From contig NZ_BQUN01000200.1 of assembly GCF_026008495.1 (NCBI RefSeq), positions 1-64,000 of the forward strand: a stretch of DNA of 64,000 bases, written 5' to 3'. Every line of letters starts with the position of its first letter. The first letter of the stretch is position 1. This stretch comes from Streptomyces sp. A012304. Lineage in GTDB: Bacteria > Actinomycetota > Actinomycetes > Streptomycetales > Streptomycetaceae. The position numbers were made by a program, and so were the translations under genes. The notes below the pieces were generated by a model. It searched no databases. It was not told where the DNA came from and saw only the letters and a program-made list of their open reading frames with translations. Positions 1 to 8,487 of the stretch are shown piece after piece.

Positions 1-460
1 GGCTGTAGCTCATGTTCCGCCAGGCCGCGGGCGGGTTCTGCACGCCGACGGAGTTCCAGGTGTCGCCGAACATGTAGTCGAGCATGATCGACATGCCGGC
101 GGCCTTGACCCGCTTGGCGAAGGCGGCGACCTCGTTGATGCCGCAGTGCCCGTTGGCCGGGTCGTTGGACGGGTTGACGAAGGTGCGCAGGCGTACGGCG
201 GTGATGCCGTAGCCCTTGAGGATCGTCAGCAGGTCCTGGGTCTGCCCGCTCGCGTTCTTCCAGGAGTAGCCGCGCGCCTCCATCTGAGGTGCCCAGCTGA
301 TGTCGACGCCCTTGACGAAGCTCGCGGCGGCCTCGGCAGGCGTCTCGAGTTCGGCGAACGCGGCGGCCGTGGCGAGCGCCCCGGCGGTCGCGGTGGTGGC
401 CCTGAGCAGGGTTCGCCGGCTGATGCGCCCGGCAGCTGGTGTGGGGGGTTGCGGGGACAT
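1..460 (-). CDS. Secreted GH53 arabinogalactan endo-beta-1,4-galactanase, N-terminal part (cut by window edge)
   Basis: Only the first 153 codons lie in the window; the gene continues past base 1. The reverse-strand ATG at 458-460 is preceded by a GGAAAGGA ribosome site. The start gives a twin-arginine signal (SRRTLLRATTATAGA) that ends near AEAAA, so export is by Tat. The mature protein begins FVKGVDISWAPQMEARG and continues with a LLTILKGYGITAVRLRTFVNPS stretch and MLDYMFGDTW, the beta-1 to beta-3 strands of the GH53 (beta/alpha)8 barrel. GH53 enzymes cut beta-1,4-galactan, a pectin (RG-I) side chain. The catalytic glutamates are outside the window. The gene is divergent from the rhamnogalacturonan lyase at 1139, which fits a shared RG-I target. 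Family assignment is from remembered motifs. Confidence 0.85.
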   Translation of the reverse strand, partial: MSPQPPTPAAGRISRRTLLRATTATAGALATAAAFAELETPAEAAASFVKGVDISWAPQMEARGYSWKNASGQTQDLLTILKGYGITAVRLRTFVNPSNDPANGHCGINEVAAFAKRVKAAGMSIMLDYMFGDTWNSVGVQNPPAAWRNMSYS

Positions 461-1024
461 CGTGGGTCCTTTCCCTCCGCCGGCCGTGGGTGAGACGTCG
501 CGGTCGGCGGAGAGCTGATCAGTGAGAAAGAGACTTCCGGGAGCGAGGCAGTGATGGGCGCAACTGGCCCTCACGCTCAAGGAGTTGGTGTAGCGCATGC
601 GATCCAGCTGATGCTGCCTCCCTCGGTGTGGTGACAACTGAGGCAGGACTGTTGCGAGTGGCACGTGTCGGAGAGGGCGGCCTTGGCATGCCAGGGACGC
701 TCCTCCAGGTCGGAGCTGTGAGCGATCACAGAGGTGTGGCGATGAAAGTGCGCAATCGCATCACAATGAACCGGAGGTGCATCACGCAGCTTCTCGATCG
801 GGCACGAAGCTGTCAACCATTGCTCACCGACCCAATGGAAGAAGCAGTGCGATCCTGTGGGCGGGTGCTCGCCGTGCCTCGGCTGCGGGCCGTCTGAACC
901 GGTTGGAGTCACCCCAGTTCAAGTGCCCTTTCAGAAGGAATGCGGCGACGGGGGCGAGGCTGCGCACGGGCATCTCGTCGACTCGCACTCGAACACACCC
1001 GAACATAGAAAGCCAACAGAATGC
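461..1024. other. Divergent intergenic region, GH53 / PL11
   Basis: No gene is supported here. A 111-codon reverse frame (577-912) and a forward frame across 628-897 lack a ribosome site and any recognisable motif. Only the right end, from 1025, holds identifiable control elements for the lyase. Confidence 0.5.
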
Positions 1025-1053
1025 TTGACGCGCTATCAGCGGATTCCTACCCT
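1025..1053 (+). promoter_or_regulatory. Promoter of the PL11 lyase gene
   Basis: A TTGACG -35 hexamer (1025-1030) and a TACCCT -10 hexamer (1048-1053) are separated by exactly 17 bp, matching the housekeeping actinobacterial TTGACN / TANNNT pattern. Transcription would start near 1060, just before the palindrome at 1063-1076 and about 80 bp before the GTG start. Confidence 0.5.
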
Positions 1054-1062
1054 CGCAGCGAA

Positions 1063-1076
1063 TGGGAGCGTTCCCA
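1063..1076. promoter_or_regulatory. CebR-like operator upstream of PL11
   Basis: The 14-mer TGGGAGCGTTCCCA differs at one base from the known CebR box TGGGAGCGCTCCCA, the operator of the LacI-family cello-oligosaccharide repressor in Streptomyces. It sits at the predicted transcription start of the lyase gene, a position where a bound repressor would block initiation. An identical copy lies at 6292-6305. Confidence 0.6.
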
Positions 1077-1138
1077 TGCTGTGGTCAGACCGCCGTCTCC
1101 CTGATCTTCACATCACCCCCCACACATCGGAGGTCATC

Positions 1139-3043
1139 GTGACCGACCCGCACCGGCATCCGCGCACCGCATCGCCCCCAAGGCGATTCCAACGCCAGTC
1201 GAGCAAGCGGCTGTTCCGCGGCCTGACGGCCGCCACCGCACTGGCCCTCTCCGCACTCACCGGACTGCCGCAGACCGCGCACGCCGCGACCGCGCGGCAG
1301 GTGGAACGCCTGGATCGGGGCCTGACCAGCGTGCACACCGGCAGCGGGAACCTGGTGTCGTGGCGGTGGCTGGCCACTGACCCCAACGACGTGGCCTTCA
1401 ACGTCTACCGTGGCGCCACCAGGCTCAACTCCTCGCCCCTGACCACCTCGACGAACTACCTGGACGCCGGTGCCCCGGACTCGGCCGACTACACGGTGCG
1501 CGCGGTGGTGAACGGCATGGAGCAGGCGCCGTCCGAGCACGCGCTCCAGTTCCGCACCGGGTACAAGGACGTGCCGATCTCCCCGCCGCCCGGGGGCACT
1601 TCACCGGGCAACTCGCCGTACACCTACGAGGCCAATGACGCCTCCGTCGGCGACCTCGACGGCGACGGCGCCCTGGACATCGTTCTGAAGTGGCAGCCGA
1701 CGAACGCCAAGGACAACTCCCAGTCCGGCTACACGGGCAACACGATCGTCGACGGCATCAAGCTCGACGGCACTCGCCTGTGGCGTATCGACCTGGGCCG
1801 CAACATCCGCTCCGGCGCACACTACACACAGTTCCAGGTGTACGACTACGACGGTGACGGCAAGGCCGAGGTCGCCATGAAGACCGCCGACGGCACGAAG
1901 GACGGAACCGGCGCGGTCATAGGAAGTTCCGCGGCCGATCACCGCAACTCCTCGGGCTACGTGCTGTCCGGCCCCGAGTACCTGACGATGTTCAACGGGC
2001 AGACGGGCAGGGCGATGCAGTCCGTCGACTACGTCCCAGCCCGAGGCACGGTGTCGTCCTGGGGGGACTCCTACGGCAACCGCGTGGACCGGTTCCTGGC
2101 GGGCACGGCCTACCTGGACGGCTCCCGCCCCTCGGTGATCATGGCTCGTGGCTACTACACCCGCGCGGTGATCGCGGCCTGGGACTGGCGGAACGGACAG
2201 TTCACCCGCCGGTGGACCTTCGACTCCAACGCCAACAGCGGCTACGCCGGCCAGGGCAACCACCAGCTGTCGGTCGCGGACGTGGACGGGGACGGCAAGG
2301 ACGAGATCGTCTACGGCGCGATGGCCGTCGACGACAACGGCAACGGCCTGTGGACGACACGGAACGGCCACGGGGACGCGATGCACGTGGGCGACCTCGA
2401 CCCGTCCCGGCCAGGTCTGGAGGAGTTCAAGGTCGACGAGGACAGCTCCAAGCCGTCCTCCTGGATGGCGGATGCGAGGACCGGCCAGATCCTCTGGTCC
2501 ACCCCGGCCGGCGGTGACAACGGCCGGGGCGTGTCCGGTGACATTTGGTCCGGCAGCGCGGGCGCCGAGTCGTGGTCGTCGCTCGTGAGCGGCGTCCGCA
2601 ACCCCAAGGGCGCTGTGGTCGCCAGTCGTAAGCCCGGGTCCAGCAACTTCCTGGCGTGGTGGGACGGCGACACGACGCGCGAACTCCTCGACGGCACCCA
2701 CATCGACAAGTACGGCACCTCCGGCGACACCCGCCTGCTCACCGGCTCCGGGGTCCACTCCAACAACGGCACCAAGTCGACGCCGTCCTTGTCCGGCGAC
2801 ATCCTCGGCGACTGGCGCGAGGAGGTCATCTGGCCGACGTCCAACAACACGGCCCTGCGGATCTACTCCACGCCGCACCAGACCAATGCGCGGATCACGA
2901 CCCTCCTCCACGACACCCAGTACCGCACTGCTCTGGCCTGGCAGAACACCGCCTACAACCAGCCCCCGCACCCCAGCTTCTTCATCGGCGGCAACATGCC
3001 CACGCCACCCCGCCCCACCGTCGCGCTGCCGAACAGCCTCTGA
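1139..3043 (+). CDS. Secreted PL11 rhamnogalacturonan endolyase
   Basis: This 634-residue protein resembles YesW-type PL11 lyases, which cleave the alternating rhamnose-galacturonic acid backbone of RG-I by beta-elimination. I chose GTG 1139 because GGAGGT lies 5 bases upstream; the reading frame is open further upstream but without a ribosome site. A basic N-terminus and hydrophobic stretch end in TAHAATA, a Sec signal. The body starts RQVERLDRGL, followed by a Fn3-like segment and repeated calcium-binding-type loops (GDLDGDGALD, YDYDGDGKAEV, ADVDGDGKDE) of the eight-bladed propeller. The C-terminus GDWREEVIWP is typical. It has no carbohydrate-binding module, unlike many neighbours. Control is probably through the CebR-like box at 1063. 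Confidence 0.93.
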   Translation: MTDPHRHPRTASPPRRFQRQSSKRLFRGLTAATALALSALTGLPQTAHAATARQVERLDRGLTSVHTGSGNLVSWRWLATDPNDVAFNVYRGATRLNSSPLTTSTNYLDAGAPDSADYTVRAVVNGMEQAPSEHALQFRTGYKDVPISPPPGGTSPGNSPYTYEANDASVGDLDGDGALDIVLKWQPTNAKDNSQSGYTGNTIVDGIKLDGTRLWRIDLGRNIRSGAHYTQFQVYDYDGDGKAEVAMKTADGTKDGTGAVIGSSAADHRNSSGYVLSGPEYLTMFNGQTGRAMQSVDYVPARGTVSSWGDSYGNRVDRFLAGTAYLDGSRPSVIMARGYYTRAVIAAWDWRNGQFTRRWTFDSNANSGYAGQGNHQLSVADVDGDGKDEIVYGAMAVDDNGNGLWTTRNGHGDAMHVGDLDPSRPGLEEFKVDEDSSKPSSWMADARTGQILWSTPAGGDNGRGVSGDIWSGSAGAESWSSLVSGVRNPKGAVVASRKPGSSNFLAWWDGDTTRELLDGTHIDKYGTSGDTRLLTGSGVHSNNGTKSTPSLSGDILGDWREEVIWPTSNNTALRIYSTPHQTNARITTLLHDTQYRTALAWQNTAYNQPPHPSFFIGGNMPTPPRPTVALPNSL

Positions 3044-3062
3044 GCCGGACAGCCGACTTCCC

Positions 3063-3502
3063 TGATGCTTGAGCGAGTTCAAGCATCCGCGCCGCCCCGC
3101 TCCAAAGCGTGGAGAGTTGCACATCGTCGGGGCTCCTGCCGACACTCATCCGCAGAACGCCGGTGACTGTCGCAGCCATGCGGCCCGGTTCGGCGAATCG
3201 ATCGCACGCTTCCGGCGAGAGGAAGATCTACCGGGCCACGTTCCGCTCCCCGGGCGGCAGTCGGGCTCAGTCCCCGAAGACAATGGTGGTGAGCCGGTGC
3301 CATCCGAGGATGTCCCGGCGCCGGCTGACGAAGAAGGCGGGCACGCCGAAACGTGCCGCAGAGGTGCTGGGCGGTGGGCTGAAGCAGCTGCGGCAGGTGC
3401 GCCGACCGCGGTGTGCGGTTCCGGTCGGTCTGAGCCGGCCGTATCAGACGGTCCCGTTCCTCCTGGGCCAGGCGCACTGCGGTCGCTGCATGGGAAGACA
3501 TC
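3063..3502 (-). pseudogene. Decayed XRE-family regulator, MmyB ligand-binding-like domain
   Basis: No intact frame exists, but reading the reverse strand across one frameshift and two stops recovers the MmyB domain typical of actinobacterial XRE regulators. The order is VRLAQEERDRLIR, a linker with LPQLLQPTAQHL, then after a frame change near 3350 FFVSRRRDILGWHRLTTIV and FGD, a TGA stop at 3267-3269, ARLPPGERNVAR, a TAG stop at 3228-3230, IFLSPEACDRFAE, and GRSPDDVQLSTLW. The spacing matches known members (LGRRMDVLAWN, LPPRERN, GRHPDDPRLA). The N-terminal helix-turn-helix is missing or too degraded to see. This remnant explains the otherwise empty gap between PL11 and the cellulase. Confidence 0.6.
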
Positions 3503-3670
3503 GCTGTCCTCCGTTTGCCGACCGTGCTCCCAGGCGCGGAGCAGCGCAGCTTCTCCGGCTGGTAGGCGCGCAGTTGATCAGGTCGCACACCGGGTGGCAT
3601 CGCCGCCCGGCCCAACTGCGCGCCCACGAGGATGCGGAGGTATGCACCCGTCGCCGAGACTCGGGTCCTG

Positions 3671-4909
3671 CTACATGCCGGCCGGAAGGGCGGAGCCGGC
3701 AATGCTGCCGTTGACGCCGCTCATGACGCCGTTGATGATGCCTTGCTGGGTCACCGTGAGGGAGCGCCGGTCGAACAGCCCGAACCCGTATCGGCCGGTT
3801 GCACCGTTGTCCCAGTAGATGCTGGCCGCCCCGTATTTCTTGGCGGTGGCCGCGACGGCCCGTGCGAAGTCCGCGCGATACCTGTTGTTCGATGAATCGA
3901 ACGATGACTTGTCGATCGCGCCGTATTCGCCGACGACCACCGGATACCCCTTCGTGACGAACACGTCGTGCATCGTCTTGAGCTGGGCGTCCAGGTAGTC
4001 TTCCTGTCCCCAGGTCGACGTCCTGGATGGATTGGTCGCTGCTCGTCCCCACTGCGTGATGGTGCCGTTTTCCTCTCCGGCGAAGTCCCACGGAGCGTAG
4101 TGGTGGACGGAGATCATGATCCGCCGTTCACTGGCGGGAATGGAGGGGGAACGGTACTGGTCGGACGGAAGCTTGAAGCCGTAATTCCCCGCGGTGTAGT
4201 CGATGTTCGTGTTCCAGCCGGCCACGAGCAGCCACCTCGAACTGTTGTTTCCGCCCGTTTTTCGTACGGTGTCCACGAAGATCTGGTTGTAACTGTTGAT
4301 GTTCGAGTAGCACGGTTGGGTCGGACGGCCGTACTGCCCGTCGAACTCCTCGTTCATGGACTCAAGGATCAGGCGCTGGTCGTAGTTCTTGAACCTGTTC
4401 GCGATCTGCTGCCAGGCTTTCTCGTACTTGGCCTTGATCGTCGTCTGGGAGGACGAATCGCAGATCAACCAGGAGCCGCTGACGTTCTTGTAGCCGTCGC
4501 CGTGCATGTTGATCATCACATGCAGGCCCCTGTTGTAGGCGTAGTTGACGACCTCCTGGACCCTGTTCAGCCAGGCGGTGTTGATGGTGTAACTCGGGCC
4601 GGGTCCTATGTATCCCAGGTAGGAGACCGGGATCCGGATCGTCTTGAACCCTGCCGCTCTCACCTTGTCGATGAGGGCCTGCGTCACGGTCGGCTGGCCC
4701 CATGCCGTTTCGCTGGGGTATCCGTTGGTGGTGGCTTCGAGCTGGTTCCCCAGATTCCATCCCGCGCCCATGTCGGCCACGATCTGCGAAGCGCTCGACT
4801 GTGCCACGGTATCGGCCGACGCCTGATGGGCCGTGCCGTACGCAGATGCGGCAACCGTCAACAGGACGGCAAGGAGAATGACTCTGATCTTCCCTGCTAG
4901 TGAAGCCAT
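3671..4909 (-). CDS. Secreted GH5 cellulase (endo-beta-1,4-glucanase type)
   Basis: The 412-residue product has a Sec signal (about residues 1-32, ending ASADT) and a single GH5 barrel. It shows the substrate-cleft motif MGAGWNLGNQLEA, VMINMHGDG, the acid/base glutamate in ESMNEEF (E187) and the nucleophile in VVGEYGAID (E328), with aromatic strands HHYAPWDF and SIYWDNG. ATG 4907-4909 follows a GAGAGGAAAG ribosome site; the upstream extension has none. No binding module follows the catalytic domain. It converges with the PL11 lyase across the MmyB remnant. The exact substrate (cellulose, mixed-linkage glucan or xyloglucan) cannot be told from motifs alone. Confidence 0.9.
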   Translation of the reverse strand: MASLAGKIRVILLAVLLTVAASAYGTAHQASADTVAQSSASQIVADMGAGWNLGNQLEATTNGYPSETAWGQPTVTQALIDKVRAAGFKTIRIPVSYLGYIGPGPSYTINTAWLNRVQEVVNYAYNRGLHVMINMHGDGYKNVSGSWLICDSSSQTTIKAKYEKAWQQIANRFKNYDQRLILESMNEEFDGQYGRPTQPCYSNINSYNQIFVDTVRKTGGNNSSRWLLVAGWNTNIDYTAGNYGFKLPSDQYRSPSIPASERRIMISVHHYAPWDFAGEENGTITQWGRAATNPSRTSTWGQEDYLDAQLKTMHDVFVTKGYPVVVGEYGAIDKSSFDSSNNRYRADFARAVAATAKKYGAASIYWDNGATGRYGFGLFDRRSLTVTQQGIINGVMSGVNGSIAGSALPAGM

Positions 4910-5126
4910 GGGCTTTCCTCTCTTGCAGTCTTGAGGGTGTCGAACCCCCAAGTGGACCTTTCTGCCCGAGCGCGAGCGGCCGGAGCCGCCCGGCTGTTCG
5001 GGGGTGTGTTTTCTGGAGCCCGGGTCAACGTGCGCAACTGGTGGGCGCTGCGACAGGCATTCTGGACGGCCCAGGTGGGCTGCGCTCACGGCATGCGCGT
5101 CCGGGGCGGCCGTGCGTGGTTGCACC

Positions 5127-6032
5127 TCAACTCAGGGCGGATTCCCAAGTGGTCGTGCCGGAGGTGGCGTCGGAGCGAAGGCGGTCGCGGGCCGCGGTGT
5201 CGCCGTACAGACTCCACCGCATCCAGTCCACGAAGGCGTTGACGGTGCGGGAGTCGCCGAAGTAGTTGCTGTGGCCGGCGCCGCGGAAGGTGAGGAACGC
5301 CTTGGCGGCGGGCAGTTCCCGGTACGCCTGACGGGCGGAGGAGATAGGGCACGTTCCGTCTCGGTCGCCGTGCGTGAACAGGACCTTGGCGCGAACCGAC
5401 GGGCTCGGGTTGCCCATGTCCACACAGGACATCGGGATCGTGGCGGTGATCCGCGCGTCCGGCCAGGCCGTGAGCAGGCCGTGAGCAGGCCGCGAGCAGG
5501 CCGTGGGTGGTCATGCCGCCCATCGAGTGGCCGGCGACGCCGACTCCGACGGCTGTGTTGAGGTGGCCGGCCAGCAGGTCTCCGGCCGTGTTCAGGGCGA
5601 GGGTCCGGGTGATGACCGCGGAAACGTCCTTGGACTGGTTGCCGTTGTAGACGTCCTGGCCACTGAGGTTGGCGAAGTGGGGGGCGGGGACCACGAAGCC
5701 GGCCTCGGCCAGGGGGCGGATGGTCGCCAGGGATTCTGCGGGCTGCTGCTGAAGCCGTGCATGAACACGCAGACCGGGAAGACGCCTTGGGCGACGGGCG
5801 CATTGGTGACCGGGGAGCCACCGGGAGCGCCGGTGGCGGGGTAGTAGACGTAGGTGGTCCACCGGCGGCTGCCGCGGCTCCAGGCATACGGCCGCACGCC
5901 GACCGCGAACCGCTGGGTCGGAGCTCCGGCCCTTGCGACGGCACCTGCTTGCCCTGTGCCGAGCAGGGACAGGGCTACGCCCGCGGCTCCGGCTGCGCTC
6001 AGGGTCAGGAAACTTCGCCGTTGCATGGTCAT
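5127..6032 (-). pseudogene. Frameshifted secreted alpha/beta hydrolase (PET hydrolase / cutinase-like)
   Basis: Three reading-frame segments together encode one hydrolase. Segment one (6032 to about 5740) starts with a Tat signal (MQRRSFLTLSAAG) and reaches the oxyanion region FPVCVFMHGFSSSPQ. Segment two, in another frame, carries the nucleophile elbow VAGHSMGGMTTHGLL. Segment three, back in the first frame, has VLFTHGDRDGTCP and the histidine motif GAGHSNYFGD. The first shift lies near 5740 beside AGC repeats. The second is caused by an 11-bp unit present three times at 5470-5502: removing two copies restores THGLLTAWPDARITATIPM. Translation from the start ends at 5592, so the gene is inactive unless the shifts are sequencing errors. 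RBS: CAGGAGTC. It was probably an ester hydrolase. Confidence 0.85.
5470..5502. repeat. 11-bp tandem triplication inside the hydrolase gene
   Basis: GTGAGCAGGCC occurs twice (5470-5480, 5481-5491), followed by GCGAGCAGGCC (5492-5502). The two extra units add 22 bp and shift the reading frame of the alpha/beta hydrolase. It looks like slipped-strand duplication. Confidence 0.9.
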
Positions 6033-6460
6033 GAAGACTCCTGGTGTGGGGGGTGCGGAGCGCTGCTCGGTCAGGTGCCGGGAAGAGGCATCAGTGATGT
6101 TGGGGCCGGGGCGGTCGCACTGACCGAGGTGGTGGGGTCGTAGCCGTGGGGGTGGTCAGGTGGGCGTTTCAGGAACGGTGGAGGACGTTCCGGTCCTGCC
6201 TGTGGCAGCGACCGTGGCGATGATCGATGTGGCGTTGCCTGCGGGCAGAGACACAGCGACGGCGAGCCGGTGACCACCTGTGCCGCGCCTCTGGGAGCGT
6301 TCCCACATCGGGTTGCAACAGTCAGAGTCCCGATCGGGTGCCGGTCTGTCAATCATTGGCGCCCAACTCTGTTGTCTTCGACGCGCATTCGACAGATCGA
6401 GGGGCGGGCGGCGCGGTATGGCGTCGTACATCGCCCCGTCACGCTCGCGACGGTCCCTCG
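6033..6460. other. Intergenic region between PaaX-type gene and hydrolase remnant
   Basis: No gene is supported. It holds the second CebR-like box (6292-6305) and a reverse-strand TTGACA hexamer at 6347-6352. The 260 bp between box and hydrolase start contain a short reverse frame (LAVAVSLPAGN and onward) without a start, perhaps a worn remnant. Confidence 0.4.
6292..6305. promoter_or_regulatory. CebR-like operator, second copy
   Basis: TGGGAGCGTTCCCA is identical to the box at 1063-1076 and one base from the known CebR consensus. On the reverse strand a perfect TTGACA (6352-6347) with a weak GACTCT -10 (6329-6324) lies just upstream, so the box would cover about +12 to +25 of a transcript running into the hydrolase remnant. 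Confidence 0.5.
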
Positions 6461-7465
6461 TCAGCCGTGACCGATACCCGCACTCATGCCGGCGATCGTA
6501 TGGGCCCGGATGTCGAGGTGCGGTCCCTCCGCGAATCGGGTCACCACGGCGCGGACATGGTCCTGGGCGGGCTGGAGCAGCCCGTCGTACACCGCGACGC
6601 AGACTTCCCGCGCCCGAGAGCGGGGCCAGTCGGATGGCAGCAGCCCGATGGGGAGCAACGGGTCCAGGATGGGGAAGTGCCGGTAGGCGTGCATGACCTC
6701 GGTCCGGGCGCGCACCGCGTCGGCACCGGTGACGTCGTCGGCGCTGATGTGCGGAAGCAAGCCGCTCCAACGACTGATGAACGCGTGGTAGTGCTCGGCG
6801 ATGCCGGTGAGGTCCCACGCCTCGACCGGGTTGCGGTCGACCGCCGTGTCCAGTTCCTCCTGCCGCGCGCGGAACACGGTCACCGCTCCTCGCGCCAGGT
6901 CGGCCACCTCGGTCCGCCCCTTGGGGGTGAGGGGGTGCGGCGACACCCAGAGCGCGTCGTACAGCGGCGCGAACCCGCGCCAACGCAGCGCGGTGCGCAA
7001 CGCCCGCCGCCGCGTGCTCTCCTGTTCCGGAACGGAGAAGGCGATCAGTGTCCACCGTCCGTCCCACGAGTCGGGCTGAGTGGTGAAGGTGGCGATCGAG
7101 CTGGCGCCGCTCCACAGATCGACGGCGGCCTGAGACGTCAGCCGGTAGGAGCTGTACCGCCCTTGCCGGCTGGCCTCCAGCACCCCACGGCGCATCAGCC
7201 TGCTGATCGTCGTACGGGCTGCGCCCGGGGTCACATGGAACTCGCCGAGCAGCGCCACGATCGCCGCCGACGGCAACCAGGACCGGACGGGGAACGTGTA
7301 GTCGGCGATCAAAGTCACCGCGAGGCCCTGTGGCGAGACGGTGCTCTGCCAGCCGGGCGACCGCACGGGGCCGACGGCACCGTCACCCTCGTCGGAGAAG
7401 ATCTCCTCGAGGTGGGACAGGTTCGGCAAGGTCGGCTCCGACGCGGTGGACAGGATCGGCACCAC
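6461..7465 (-). CDS. PaaX-family transcriptional regulator
   Basis: The protein (about 334 residues from GTG 7465) has the PaaX layout. An N-terminal winged helix (VTLIADYTFPVRSWLPSAAI, then GAARTTISRLMRRGVLEA) is followed by a central domain (DGRWTLIAFSVPE, FAPLYDALWVSPH) and a C-terminal part ending DPLLPIGLLPSDWPRSRA. PaaX proteins are GntR-like repressors, classically of phenylacetate catabolism with phenylacetyl-CoA as ligand, but actinomycetes carry many paralogues of unknown effector. The start is uncertain: the frame is open to 7789, GTG codons at 7465 and 7462 lack a strong ribosome site, and a TTG in front of PNLSHLEEIF is another option. No phenylacetate genes are nearby. Confidence 0.85.
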   Translation of the reverse strand: MVPILSTASEPTLPNLSHLEEIFSDEGDGAVGPVRSPGWQSTVSPQGLAVTLIADYTFPVRSWLPSAAIVALLGEFHVTPGAARTTISRLMRRGVLEASRQGRYSSYRLTSQAAVDLWSGASSIATFTTQPDSWDGRWTLIAFSVPEQESTRRRALRTALRWRGFAPLYDALWVSPHPLTPKGRTEVADLARGAVTVFRARQEELDTAVDRNPVEAWDLTGIAEHYHAFISRWSGLLPHISADDVTGADAVRARTEVMHAYRHFPILDPLLPIGLLPSDWPRSRAREVCVAVYDGLLQPAQDHVRAVVTRFAEGPHLDIRAHTIAGMSAGIGHG

Positions 7466-7745
7466 TTTAACGGCTGGGAGATCGTCGGGTGGAGCTCCGC
7501 CGGGATCGGCCCACCCCGGCGGGACCTCCGCGTACCGGTGAAGTGAAGGTGCCCGGACAGTGCCCAGCGGGCTCGGTACCCCTGCCTCGCGCTGCGCCTC
7601 GCGCTCTCGCGCCGCCCACGTACTGCTTTCGCACGTCGCGGCTGGGAGCCCGTCCGGAGGGCGGATGCGACGGAGCGCTACGGGCTCAGCGAGGCCGGCC
7701 ATGGATGAGAAGGGCTTGGCATCCCATGGTCGGCGGGCGCATCCG

Positions 7746-8000
7746 TCACCGCCGGGTGAGGGTGGACGGCGCCCCGGCGGACTGGTCACCCTCGTCGCTC
7801 AGGCTCAGGGTGTCTCGGTCGGTCATCGTGACGACGTAGACATTGCCGTTGGGGCAGCCCACTTCGGCCGACCGGTCGGTGGGTTGGCTGGTGACAGCCT
7901 TGAGGACCATTGAGGCCTTGCGTATCTCCCGCAATTTCAGGGTCTCGGTGCATCCCAGCTCAAGTTTGGTGTTCACTTCGGTCACGTTGCTGACCTGCTT
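7746..8000 (-). CDS. Hypothetical protein or gene fragment
   Basis: The reverse frame from about 8000 to the TGA at 7746 has good actinobacterial third-base usage and a plausible globular sequence (TKLELGCTETLKLREI, ASMVLKAVTSQPTDRSAEVG, GNVYVVTMTDRDTL). The two cysteines could pair. Upstream the frame turns into proline/arginine-rich non-protein-like sequence and no ribosome-site-backed start is visible, so this is probably the C-terminal remainder of a small exported protein. The true 5' limit is unknown. I do not recognise the family. Confidence 0.3.
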   Translation of the reverse strand, partial: KQVSNVTEVNTKLELGCTETLKLREIRKASMVLKAVTSQPTDRSAEVGCPNGNVYVVTMTDRDTLSLSDEGDQSAGAPSTLTRR

Positions 8001-8487
8001 GCCCGCCAGCTCACCCTGTTGTGCCGGGTGGAGAGTCAAAGCATTTGGGGCGTGGCTATGCGTGGGAACACCATGCCCGCTCGTGGGGGGCGGATCGGGC
8101 CCGGGGTGGTCGCGGACTGGTTGGCCGCGTCGCTGACTTCGGCAGAGCCGGCGTAGCAACGAGAGATTGGTTGCCTTCTGAAAAGGGTCGGGCCCTTCGT
8201 GATTCGCTCCACAACAGACCGAAAGTCTGGCTGGTCCGGAGGGAAGTGTGGACACATTGGGCGCAAGTCTTCTAGCCTTCTCGACAGACCATCACGGTCG
8301 TCGATGTGACCCGACAGCGCGGTAACCATCGACTTCTCCTGTTTCCGAGCTGTTGCCCCCGCTCGGCGTAGTGGCCTGCTGAAGCACACCTGGCGGGCCG
8401 AATTGGCGACATCCCGCTACGGCAACGGCGCGGCAGCGCGCGCCCCAAGCCTGGCAGCCACCTGTTCAGGAAGGGGACTGCATTGTC
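8001..8487. other. Intergenic region upstream of the GSDH gene
   Basis: I see no supported gene, repeat or convincing promoter here. The stretch 7466-7745 on the other side of the fragment is likewise empty apart from upstream-open frame of the PaaX gene. Confidence 0.4.

Noticed and set aside
577..912. A 111-codon reverse-strand frame in the GH53/PL11 gap, considered as a transposase fragment
   Set aside because: His/Cys/Ser-rich sequence with no transposase motif, no terminal inverted repeats and no ribosome site.
857..1138. N-terminal extension of the PL11 lyase to an upstream start
   Set aside because: The extension covers the promoter and CebR-like box and would bury the signal peptide; GTG 1139 has a strong ribosome site.
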